From the NCBI GenBank assembly GCA_963664065.1, contig OY760942.1, positions 186,001 through 250,000 of the forward strand: 64,000 nucleotides of DNA. Reading direction: 5' to 3'. How positions within the stretch are numbered: position 1 is the first letter of the stretch; the number at the start of each line of letters is the position of its first letter. Shown here piece by piece: positions 55,906-64,000 of the stretch. The notes under the pieces were generated by a model that had not been told where the DNA came from, did no database searches, and saw only the letters and a list, made by a program, of their open reading frames with translations. Source of the DNA: JABDJL01 sp963664065. Its GTDB lineage: Bacteria > Pseudomonadota > Gammaproteobacteria > Xanthomonadales > SZUA-36. The translations under genes and the position numbers were made by a program.

Positions 55906-57119
55906 GTGTCATTTTTTGAAAAACTCAAACGCCGAAACGTAATCAAGGTGGCCGCCGCCTACCTCATAGTCGCATGGTTGTTGCTGCTGGTTTCCGACAC
56001 GCTGGTGCCTGCTCTGCATCTTCCGGATTGGTTCCATTCCGGTGTTGCTTTCGTGCTGATTCTGGGATTCCCGGTTTCCATCCTCTTTGCTTGGGCTTTT
56101 GAGATAACTCCGGATGGATTTAAGCGAGAACACGAGGTGGATCGCAGTCAGTCCATTACCCATGAAACCAGCCGCAAACTGGATTTCATCATCATCGGCG
56201 TGCTGGTCGTGGCGCTAGGTTACTTCGCTTTCGACAAGTTCGTTCTGCAACCATCACGAGATGCTGAACTGGTGCAGGCCACAACCGAGGCCGTAACCGA
56301 ACAGGTCAGCGAGCCCGGAAAATCAGAGACTGCTGAAAAATCCATCGCGGTGTTGCCTTTCGACAACTTTAGCAACTTGTCGGAAAGCGCGTTCTTTGCT
56401 GCCGGTATGCAGGAGGACATTCTCAACAGCCTCGCACATATCCCAGAGCTCCTCGTCACCTCTCGCACGACGACGTTGCGGTATATCGATAGTGATCTTT
56501 CGCTCCCGGAGATCGCAGCTGAGCTGAATGTTGTCTACATTATGGAGGGCAGCGTGCGGCGCGTCGGCGACGAGATACGAATCTCAGTGCAGCTGATCGA
56601 GGCTGCAAACGACAGGCACGTCTGGTCCCAAAGTTTCGATCGTACCATTCAAGACGTTTTTGCAATACAGGCTGAAGTCGCCGAGCAGGTCGCGGAGGAG
56701 CTTCAGCTCAAAATCGTCAATGAATGGCGCGGCCAAAAGCCGACGGACAGCGTCGTCGCCTACGATCTATTTCTCCGGGGACGGGAGCTCGCGAGCGAGG
56801 TTTCGACCTCAAGCCTCGAGCGGGCACTCAATCTTTACGAGTCGGCTATCGAAGTCGATCCGGGATTCGCGGACGCGTACGCTGGCAAGGCGACGGCCCT
56901 CGCACTGGTGGGGCATTACTACCCTGCGCAGTGGCAGGTCCAGCGTGACCCGGCGTTTGCCGCTGCAGAGAAAGCGCTCGGGCTCGATCCTGAATCAGCA
57001 GAGGCCAACCTCGGTATGGGCAGCATATTGACGGCGCCCGCCGAGGCTCGCTATGGGGAAGCTATTCCCTATCTGCGGCTCGCGTTGGCGAAAAACCCAA
57101 ATGACGTGGTCAACCTATT
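55906..57119 (+). pseudogene. TolB-like/TPR membrane protein, cut off by an IS
   Basis: About 405 residues remain from GTG 55906. N-terminus FFEKLKRRNVIKVAAAYLIVAWLLL begins a membrane part with three spans, then KSIAVLPFDNFSNLSES starts the TolB-like/FlgO-like domain (FFAAGMQEDILNSL, RRVGDEIRISVQLIEA, HVWSQSFDR), followed by TPR repeats (ALNLYESAIEVDPGFADAYAGKA). The protein is cut after KNPNDVVN at the IS3 end at 57120, and ten foreign residues follow. Full members carry several more TPRs. Paralogous to the gene at 59746-60681. Confidence 0.75.
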
Positions 57120-57132
57120 TGATACAACCCAG

Positions 57133-58011
57133 TTAAGCAGCTTTTCTTAATTCCGTCATTTCCATTTCATACTGATTCGGGCTTCTGTAATCGAGGTACG
57201 AATGCAGTCTGTAACTGTTATAAAACATCGATATGTAATCCAGAATATCCTGCTGTGCTTCATATCGAGTCTGGTAGTGCCACCAATGCACCCGTTCTTG
57301 TTTCAAGCTGCCGAAGAAGCTCTCCACAACGGCGTTGTCCCAGCAATCACCTTTTCGGCTCATGCTGCCTTTGAAGCCATGTGCTTTCAATAATTTCCTG
57401 AAAGCCTTACTGGCATACTGCGATCCGCGGTCAGAATGATGGATCAACCCCGCCGTTGGCCTACGCAACCAGATCGCCATCGTCAAAGCATCACACACCA
57501 ACTGTGCTGTCATTTGGCTGCTCATACTCCAGCCAACAACTTTTCTGGAATATAAATCAATAACCACAGCCAGGTACAGCCAGCCTTCCCGGGTCCAGAC
57601 ATAGCTGATGTCTGAAGCAAATACCTGGTTGGGTTGCTCAACATCAAATTGTCGTTCCAACAAATTCTCAAATAACGGCAATTTGTGATTGCTGTTGGTG
57701 GTCACTTTGAATTTCTTCTTATGCCGAACTTGAATACCCGCTTCTTTCATCAGCTTCACAGTCTTCGTTCTGCTGATCGGAAAACCCAATGCATTCATTG
57801 CTCTTTTCATGCGCCGCCGGCCATAGGTGTACTTGCTGGCAATGGCTATATCCTTCATCCAGTCCAGCATCTCCTGGTGCTCTGGATCAGCCAGTCTGGC
57901 TTCTGTATTTCGCCGATAGTGGTAATAACCCTGTCGGCTGACGCCCAGTACTCGACACATCAGGTCGATTGGCCAGGTCTTCTTATGTTGGGTGACAAAC
58001 AAATATCTCAT
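57133..58011 (-). CDS. IS3-family transposase OrfB
   Basis: 292 residues from ATG 58011; the frame is open upstream to 58176, which allows an OrfAB fusion. DDE core: Asp in FASDISYVW, Asp in IHHSDRGSQYASK and Glu in NAVVESFFGSLKQERV. OrfB starts inside the OrfA stop (ATGA). An A7G run at 58047-58040 (minus strand) is a fitting site for a -1 ribosomal frameshift. Confidence 0.9.
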   Translation of the reverse strand: MRYLFVTQHKKTWPIDLMCRVLGVSRQGYYHYRRNTEARLADPEHQEMLDWMKDIAIASKYTYGRRRMKRAMNALGFPISRTKTVKLMKEAGIQVRHKKKFKVTTNSNHKLPLFENLLERQFDVEQPNQVFASDISYVWTREGWLYLAVVIDLYSRKVVGWSMSSQMTAQLVCDALTMAIWLRRPTAGLIHHSDRGSQYASKAFRKLLKAHGFKGSMSRKGDCWDNAVVESFFGSLKQERVHWWHYQTRYEAQQDILDYISMFYNSYRLHSYLDYRSPNQYEMEMTELRKAA

Positions 58012-58243
58012 TTCATTTCTTTGGCAAAGAAGACCGTCGCTTTTTTTAGGATTTCTTTCTCCATTCTCAGGTTTTTGACCTGCGATCTTAACTTCCGGAT
58101 TTCCTCCTGTTCCGGTGTTAGTTTGCCGTTCCCGCGGAAAGCCTGACCGCCATCGGACCGCTGTTCTGAAACCCACCGACCAAGCATATTGCTATTAAGC
58201 CCAAGGCTTCTGGCCGCTTCTGCACGGCTATAGCCAGGATCTG
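58008..58243 (-). pseudogene. IS3-family transposase OrfA, N-terminus missing
   Basis: The frame TDPGYSRAEAARSLGLNSNMLGRWVSEQR (second half of the HTH) runs into a leucine-zipper region (EIRKLRSQVKNLRMEKEILKKATVFFAKE). The first 20 or so residues of the HTH are absent at the IS junction. Confidence 0.75.
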
Positions 58244-58330
58244 TGTGACGTCAGCCCATATGGGGCCAATCAACTGCTTTAACTAAGAGACACTTCTGCT
58301 ATTTTTAACCTGAAGCAGAGGAGTCTCAAT

Positions 58331-58693
58331 ATGAGCATGTCAAACACCACCAAACGGGTCAAGGAGATCCGCCGCAATACCCGTCGCAAGTTCTCGTCAG
58401 AGGGAAAGATCCGTATCGTACTGGATGGATTGCGCGGTGAAAGCTCGATCGCTGAACTGTGTCGCCAGGAAGGTATTAACAACAATCTGTATTACCGCTG
58501 GAGCAAGGATTTTCTGGAGGCCGGTAAAAAGCGCCTGTCAGGAGATACCGTCAGAGAAGCCAACAGCGATGAAGTGGTTGGTCTCAGAAAAGAAAATACC
58601 ACCCTCAAGCAAGCGGTTGCCGAACTGTACCTGCGCAATGACTGGCTTAAAAAAAGTCTCACTGGGCAGGGTGTGACATTGGACGAAGACTGA
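58331..58693 (+). CDS. IS3-family transposase OrfA
   Basis: 120 residues: HTH (KFSSEGKIRIVLDGLRGESSIAELCRQEGINNNLYYRWSKDFLEAGKKRL) followed by a coiled coil (VGLRKENTTLKQAVAELYLRNDWLKKSL). Its last base is the first base of OrfB (TGATG). Confidence 0.9.
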   Translation: MSMSNTTKRVKEIRRNTRRKFSSEGKIRIVLDGLRGESSIAELCRQEGINNNLYYRWSKDFLEAGKKRLSGDTVREANSDEVVGLRKENTTLKQAVAELYLRNDWLKKSLTGQGVTLDED

Positions 58694-59670
58694 TGTACAG
58701 CGCATCTGAAAAGCTGGCCATTATCCGCCTGGTGGAAGACTCGGAGTTATCCGTGCGCAGGACTCTGGTCGAGATCAACGTCAGTCGCAGCAGTTTCTAC
58801 CGTTGGTATCAGGCTTATGAACGCGATGGCCCTGATGGCTTGCAGAACCACAGCAGGGCATCACGTCAGCACTGGAACAAGATCCCCGAGTCGGTACGGG
58901 AACTGGTTGTTGATGTGGCCCTGGAACAACCGGAGCTGACACCCCGGGAACTGGCCTGGCATCTTACTGATACCCATGAGTACTTTATCTCGGAGTCCAG
59001 TGTCTATCGCATCCTCAAGGCCCATGACCTGGTTACCAGCCCACAGTTCATAGTGATGAGCGCAGCCGATGCGTTCCAGCATCCGACACGGCGTGTACAT
59101 GAACTGTGGCAGACAGACTTTACCTACTTCCGGGTGGTGGGCTGGGGCTGGTACTTCCTGTCGACGATCCTGGATGACTATTCCCGTTACATCATCAGCT
59201 GGCGGTTGACGACCACGATGGCGGCGCATGATGTCACCGATACTCTGGAAGATGCTCTGAAAGCCACAGGGCTCACCGAAGTCAGGGTGCATCACAAGCC
59301 CAGGTTACTGTCTGACAACGGCCCCTGCTATATCTCAAAAGAACTCAGGGAATGGTTGCAGGATCAAGACATGAAGCACACCCGGGGAGCACCGTACCAC
59401 CCGATGACCCAGGGCAAGATCGAACGCTACCACCGTTCGATGAAAAACGTGGTCAAGCTGGAGAATTATTACTTCCCGTGGGAACTGGAAAGTGCCATTG
59501 CTCAGTGGGTGGCTCATTACAACCATGAGCGGTATCACGAATCACTGGATAACGTGACGCCGGCTGATGTGTATAACGGAAGAAGAAACGACATCCTGGA
59601 CCGACGGTCAATGATCAAAGCCAGAACGTTAACGCAAAGGAAAATACAAAACCTGCGGTTAGCAGGCTAG
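58693..59670 (+). CDS. IS3-family transposase OrfB
   Basis: 325 residues with its own N-terminal HTH (SELSVRRTLVEINVSRSSFYRWYQAY) and DDE core: Asp in LWQTDFTYF, Asp in LLSDNGPCYIS and Glu in GKIERYHRSMKN. Complete. Confidence 0.92.
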   Translation: MYSASEKLAIIRLVEDSELSVRRTLVEINVSRSSFYRWYQAYERDGPDGLQNHSRASRQHWNKIPESVRELVVDVALEQPELTPRELAWHLTDTHEYFISESSVYRILKAHDLVTSPQFIVMSAADAFQHPTRRVHELWQTDFTYFRVVGWGWYFLSTILDDYSRYIISWRLTTTMAAHDVTDTLEDALKATGLTEVRVHHKPRLLSDNGPCYISKELREWLQDQDMKHTRGAPYHPMTQGKIERYHRSMKNVVKLENYYFPWELESAIAQWVAHYNHERYHESLDNVTPADVYNGRRNDILDRRSMIKARTLTQRKIQNLRLAG

Positions 59671-59745
59671 ACTGGAGAAAGTACGGGCAGAAAAGTGTCT
59701 CTTAGAAAATAGCTCAAGTGGTGCCATATGCTCTGACGACGTACA

Positions 59746-60681
59746 GCCAGCATGATCTAGGTCTTCGGAATTTCTGCGCGCCATTAATTGTCGACCACGC
59801 AGGAAGGCGTTATAGGCAGCAAGGTTTTCTGTCGGCCGGTTATTGACAAGCTGCTGTTCTTCGGGAGACAAGGTCGCTTTGAGGGCTTCGGCGATTTTCT
59901 GCGAGATTTCGCTCTGGATGGCGAACAGGTTTTCGGCAGTCATTTCCCGATCGAAGATTTCTGCCCACAGATGTTCATCGGTTACGGCATTGATCAGCTG
60001 CACGTTGATGCGAATCTGGTTGCCGGATCTTTGCACGGCACCTTCCATGATGGTTGCCACGCCCAGTTCCCTGGCGATTTCTGGAATAGGTTTCTCGGTG
60101 TCTTTGAAGCGCATCATCGAGGTGCGTGAGATAACTTTCAGCGAGCCAATGCGCGCGAGCTTGGACAGCAGGTCGTCGTGGATGCCATCGACAAAAAACT
60201 CATCCTCTTCCAGCTTGCTGCGGTTGGTGAAAGGCAGCACGGCGATTGATCTTGAATCGATTGCAGGGGCTGCTTCTTCCGCAGCAGCTGTGGACGTTTC
60301 GGTGCTTGTCACTGTATCCGCATCGACGGTGACGGGTGTTGCTGAGAACTTGTCGAACAACAGGTAAGCAACGGCCAGTGCGAGCATGACCAGGATGGTG
60401 GTGTTGAGTTTTTTGCCCGTTTGCAGCGTGATTGACTGGCTGCGATCGACGTCCTTTTCGCGTTTAACGCCATCGGGCGTCATTTCAAATGCCCAGGCAA
60501 AAAAGATGGCCACAAAAAAACCGATGCCGAGCAGGACCAGCATGGTCTGCATCACCCATTCCGGGGTGCCGATATTTTCAAACAGGATGTCGCCAACCTG
60601 TACGAGAATCCAGGCGCCAACGCCATAGGCCAGACCAACGCGAAACACATTTCTGCGTTTTAGTTCTTCGAAGAACGACAT
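59746..60681 (-). pseudogene. TolB-like/TPR membrane protein, cut off by an IS (second)
   Basis: About 312 residues remain from ATG 60681. Same plan as the gene at 55906: SFFEELKRRNVFRVGLAYGVGAWILVQV, PDGVKREKDVDRSQSITLQTGKKLN, SRSIAVLPFTNRSKLEEDEFFVDGIHDDLLSKLA, QRSGNQIRINVQLINA, HLWAEIFDRE. The normal sequence stops at NSEDLDHAG exactly at the IS right end (59745/59746); the frame runs on for 29 codons into the IS. The TPR part is lost. Confidence 0.78.
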
Positions 60682-60893
60682 GTCGCTGTTACCCCCGCGG
60701 TAAACGACGGGCCGGCACCTGCCCCTTAAAAATCCGGGCTGGGTAACCGGCCTGATTGTTGTTGATGCTTACAGCTTTTCCCTTATCTAAATAAGTCCCT
60801 CTTTTTAAGAGTTGAATCCAAATTTCCTGACCGACGTCCATTTTGACACAAATCCACAATAATTTGGGCGCAAATGGTTGATAAAACAGTCGG

Positions 60894-62889
60894 TTATTCA
60901 GGCAAATTAGTCGTTTCGATCACCTGTCCCATGTACAGGGCATTATTAAAGAGTCTTTCGGTGCCCCGCCAGAACCCACGGAACAGCGGATTGTTGGCAA
61001 ATCGAACCACCAGGCCGGCGCCTTTTCGCTCTGCAATTATCGCAGGCTGCCCACTCATTTCTGCCAGTCTTTGTTCGCCGATAAATCCTGCCATCAGCGG
61101 GCTATCGGTGTATCGAACAGGTGTCGAATAGGCGTTTTCACTGGCTGCTAACAAAGTAGTGCCTTTGCGGAAAAGCGACAGCTTTTGCGAGGATAGCCAG
61201 TGCCTTGCTTGCCTTGTCATCGTCCTGCAAGCCCGCGTGAATTACGATATCACCACGGTTGAACGCCCTTGCTCCCGGGCCGGAATTGGCAACGAACGGC
61301 TTGGTGGCCGCCCTGACCCTTAGGCCTGCATCCAGCAACTGTTGCAGCAATGCGGGGGCATTGAGCTGATTCCAGGGAATAATCCAGGCGATCGCATCGT
61401 CATCGGGAGCGGGCCCCGGTAGCGGGCTGATGTTATTGCCCAGTCGTGGAAGCCGGCCCAGAGTGGTGTAGGGGAGGTTATAGGCCAGCGGTTGTGTCCA
61501 CGCGGACACGTCATAAAAGCTGTCATCCTCGAATTCGGTTCTCGTTTCCATGATGGCCTGCAGCAGGCCGAACTGTCTTTGTTGCGCAGGTAATACCCAG
61601 GCGTGGCCGGTTCTGAAATCCTTTCCTTCTGCGCGCACATCCTGTGCCAGCGGCGCGTACTCGATCTGGTGCTGATCCAGTAAATTCAGGAATGCCGCTG
61701 CCCGCGCAGGATCGCCGTCGTCGCCGACTAGCCAGGCCGCAAAACCTGCTTCACGGGCGCGACCATTCATGATTTTAAAAAAACTGCGTTGGTAGACTTT
61801 CAGCCGGTCGCGCATCTCGTAGGAGCCACGCAAAGTGGACAGGGTGGTGCGCAGGTGATTCTGGATGGCATTTACAAAGGTCAACAAGCCGGTATCGCGC
61901 TCCAGCACCGGGCCCTTGATATTGGGCTGCTCAAAGAGAATGCCAATGCTGCCGTTGATGTCCGGGTAGGAAGAACCCTTGCCGAAGTAAAAATCATCGT
62001 AGTCGTCTTCGGTGAAGAAAATCTCGCCGGCCTCGTCTATGGCCGCTGCATGGTACTGCGCCAGGGCTCGGGTCATTTCCAGGGTTTCAACCGGTGTCAG
62101 GGGGTTCTGGCGGCTGGGAACTCCGGGTTGAAAAAAGTATCCATCGCGGCTGCGTTCATGCTGATCGGTTAATACATGCGGCAGCCAGCGGTGAAATTCT
62201 GCGACGCGGGCCCGGGATTCAGGGTGCACCAGCGGCAACCAGTCACGGTTCAGGTCGAACAGGTAATGATTGGTACGCGCGCCCGGCCCGGCCTCGTTAT
62301 TGATACGGTGGTTTCGGTCGGCAACCGGGTTCATGCTGCGATTGGAGTTGGACCAGCTGGCGAAGCGGTTCAGGCCGTCCAGATTAAAACTCGGATCCAG
62401 CAGGATGATGCCCTCATCCAGCAGGTCACTGACAAATCCGGAGCGCGAGGCGGCAAGATAATATGCTGACAACATCGCGCCATTGCTGCCACTTTCCTCG
62501 TTTCCGTGAACACTGTGGCCCAGCCAGACTACCAGCGGAGATTCCTGATCGATACCTACCAGCGCAGATCGCATGTGTTGCTGACGCAATTCCTCCAGCC
62601 GGGCATGGTTGCCCGGGCTGGTGAAGATCAATTGGAGAATCGGACGCTGTTCGTGGGTTTGGCCCACGGTCCTGATGGAAACGCGGTCGGACGAGGCGGC
62701 AAGTGTTCGCATGTAACGGACAAGTTGGTCGTGACTCACCCGCCACTCCCCGACTTCCCAGCCAAGCACGGATTCAGGCGTCGGGATTGACGGGTCGAGA
62801 TCAGCATCCCGTGGCAGGTATTCAGCTGATGTCAGCGCAAAGACAGGGACACTGAGTGCCACGCCTAGCAATAATGCAAATACGCGCAT
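60894..62889 (-). pseudogene. Secreted M14 zinc carboxypeptidase, internally deleted
   Basis: The first 583 residues include signal peptide MRVFALLLGVALSVPVFA and the M14 domain: LGHSVHGNEESG with the metal-binding His and Glu, LDPSFNLDGLNRF, the NHRINNEAGPGARTNHYLFDLNRDWLPL region, and the third His in LTDQHERSRDG. After AILAKAV the frame ends at 61138. A second frame (to 60894) carries the usual C-terminus of these large peptidases (MAGFIGEQRLAEM, RKGAGLVVRFANNPLFRGFWRGTERLFNNALYMG). About 200 residues between the two seem missing, so a deletion that changed the frame near 61150-61200 is likely. The catalytic half may still be made. Confidence 0.65.
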
Positions 62890-63003
62890 TTACGTCTCCA
62901 GATTTAGACTGACAGAACGCCACATTCTAGGGTATTTGCTCCCTGATTGTGGCCTGATTGCCTGGAGATGTGGCCAGCGGGCAGTACTGCTAAAATTGTG
63001 TGC

Positions 63004-64000
63004 ATGAGAAATACCGTTCGAAAGATCTTTTGGCTCGTAGTTTCCCTGCCAACTGCGATAGGCGCAAACATACAGTTGCATCAAATTGAATTGCCAGAAG
63101 GCTTCAGCATCGAAATCTATGCCGAGGAAGTGAAAAACGCCCGGCAGATGGCTTTGGGCGATAAAGGCACGTTATTTGTCGGTACGCGCCGCGAGGGAGT
63201 TGTCTATGCTGTCAGCGATCAGGACGGCGATCAAAAGGCGGACCGGGTTCGGATCATTGACCGTAAGCTCAATATGCCTTCCGGGCTGGAGTTCAAAAAC
63301 GGATCGCTTTACGTAGGCGCGGTTAACCGCGTACTGCGATATGACGACGTTGAAGCTCATCTCGACCAACCACCGCAACCCGTTGTTGTCACTGACGCAC
63401 TACCGGATAAGAGTCGGCACGGATGGAAATATCTGCGTTTCGCCCCGGCCGGCTTGCTTTACATACCCGTGGGCGCGCCCTGTAATATCTGCGACGAGCC
63501 GGATCACATGCATATTCGAAGAATGAACATTGACGGCAGCGGTATGGAAGTGTTTGCAGAGGGTGTACGCAATAGTGTGGGCCTGGCATTTCACCCCGAT
63601 ACCGGGGAACTTTGGTTTACCGACAACGGCCGGGATCACATGGGAGACAACATGCCATCCGATGAGCTGAACCATGCGCCGGAACCGGGGATTCATTTCG
63701 GCTATCCGTACTGTCACCAGGGTGACACCCTGGACCCTGAGTTTGGAGAGGGCAGGAGTTGCTCCGAATTCTCACCACCTGCCGTCATGCTTGGCCCGCA
63801 TGTAGCGTCACTGGGGCTGGCTTTCTATACCGGAGACATGTTCCCTGAAGAATACCGGAACCAGTTGTTCGTGGCCGAACATGGCTCCTGGAACCGCTCC
63901 AAAAAAACCGGCTACCGGATCAAGCTGGTGCACTTCGATGAAGACGGGTCAGTATCCGGACAGGAGATTTTTGCGCAGGGCTGGCTACAGGACGAAGAAA
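63004..64000 (+). CDS. PQQ-dependent sugar (sorbosone) dehydrogenase-like, N-terminal part
   Basis: Runs off the right edge; 332 residues are visible. Signal peptide-like start (RKIFWLVVSLPTAIGA), then the soluble-glucose/sorbosone-dehydrogenase propeller: LPEGFSIEIYAEEVKNARQMALGDKGTLFVGTR, LEFKNGSLYVG, the GVRNSVGLAFHPDTGELWFTDNGRDHMGD motif, NHAPEPGIHFGYPYCHQG and FVAEHGSWNRS. These enzymes oxidise sugars or aldehydes in the periplasm with PQQ. Two Cys in APCNICDEPDH may bind metal or form a disulfide. ATG 63004 is the only good start. Confidence 0.85.
   Translation, partial: MRNTVRKIFWLVVSLPTAIGANIQLHQIELPEGFSIEIYAEEVKNARQMALGDKGTLFVGTRREGVVYAVSDQDGDQKADRVRIIDRKLNMPSGLEFKNGSLYVGAVNRVLRYDDVEAHLDQPPQPVVVTDALPDKSRHGWKYLRFAPAGLLYIPVGAPCNICDEPDHMHIRRMNIDGSGMEVFAEGVRNSVGLAFHPDTGELWFTDNGRDHMGDNMPSDELNHAPEPGIHFGYPYCHQGDTLDPEFGEGRSCSEFSPPAVMLGPHVASLGLAFYTGDMFPEEYRNQLFVAEHGSWNRSKKTGYRIKLVHFDEDGSVSGQEIFAQGWLQDEE

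Larger units (their letters stand above)
57120..58243 (-). mobile_element. IS3-family insertion sequence (second), right end lost
   Basis: Left end TGATACAACCCAGTTAAGC at 57120, then OrfB and the truncated OrfA. The right end, with the first part of OrfA, is missing where the next IS starts (58244). So the element was cut by that insertion or by a deletion next to it and should be immobile. Confidence 0.75.
58244..59745 (+). mobile_element. IS3-family insertion sequence (third)
   Basis: About 1.5 kb. Ends start TGTGACGTCAG-CCCATATGG at the left and, read inward from the right, TGTACGTCGTCAGAGCATATGG; both continue to an exact CTAAGAGACACTT (58283-58295 and 59705-59693). Two transposase genes are inside. 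No target duplication is seen (TCTG against GCCA), so one side has probably been deleted since insertion. Confidence 0.78.

Overview
The window looks like chromosomal DNA of a gammaproteobacterium, probably marine or sediment-dwelling and not a close relative of the model enterics. This rests on gene content: tatABC, a gammaproteobacterial YcgL-domain protein, a BPSS1780-type membrane protein, queD, hemH, acs, an IPTL-CTERM surface protein and REP-like palindromes. The assignment is inference; no rRNA or tRNA gene was seen.

Layout. (1) 0-0.7 kb: start of mtnA and a small zinc-ribbon membrane protein. (2) 1.2-11.8 kb: a two-component signalling island. Three large kinase genes and a HTH-receiver fusion are broken by single-base indels, in-frame stops and an internal deletion. 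Two small CheY/CheC-like pairs and a small excisionase-type HTH gene beside them are intact. (3) 12.2-46.3 kb: mostly intact housekeeping and accessory genes: threonine synthase, ABC exporters (MsbA-like, YadGH-like, NatAB-like), Vgb-like propeller, two periplasmic hydrolases, Bcp, CDGSH protein, queD, hemH, tatABC, rhomboid, acs, and a TIR gene next to a SLOG-like/membrane gene. A 1685-bp IS1595-family element interrupts this block at 19.2-20.9 kb. (4) 46.4-60.7 kb: an accessory region with a recombinase remnant, three IS3-family elements, the second IS1595 copy (same length, inverted), an IS30 element, seven copies of a GTCCGCTT-type palindrome, several gene fragments, and two TolB-like/TPR genes each cut off at an IS end. 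(5) 60.9-64 kb: a decayed M14 carboxypeptidase gene and the start of a sugar-dehydrogenase-like gene.

How genes work together. tatA-tatB-tatC overlap and form one export operon. natA/natB follow a secreted hydrolase with 4-bp overlaps; yadG/yadH-like genes overlap the same way and run into a secreted M20 peptidase. The TIR protein (with an intact putative catalytic Glu) and the SLOG-like four-helix membrane protein lie in one orientation 112 bp apart. They are the best candidate for an undescribed system: a Thoeris-like nucleotide-signalling defence pair. In this copy the TIR gene carries an in-frame TAA followed at once by ATG.
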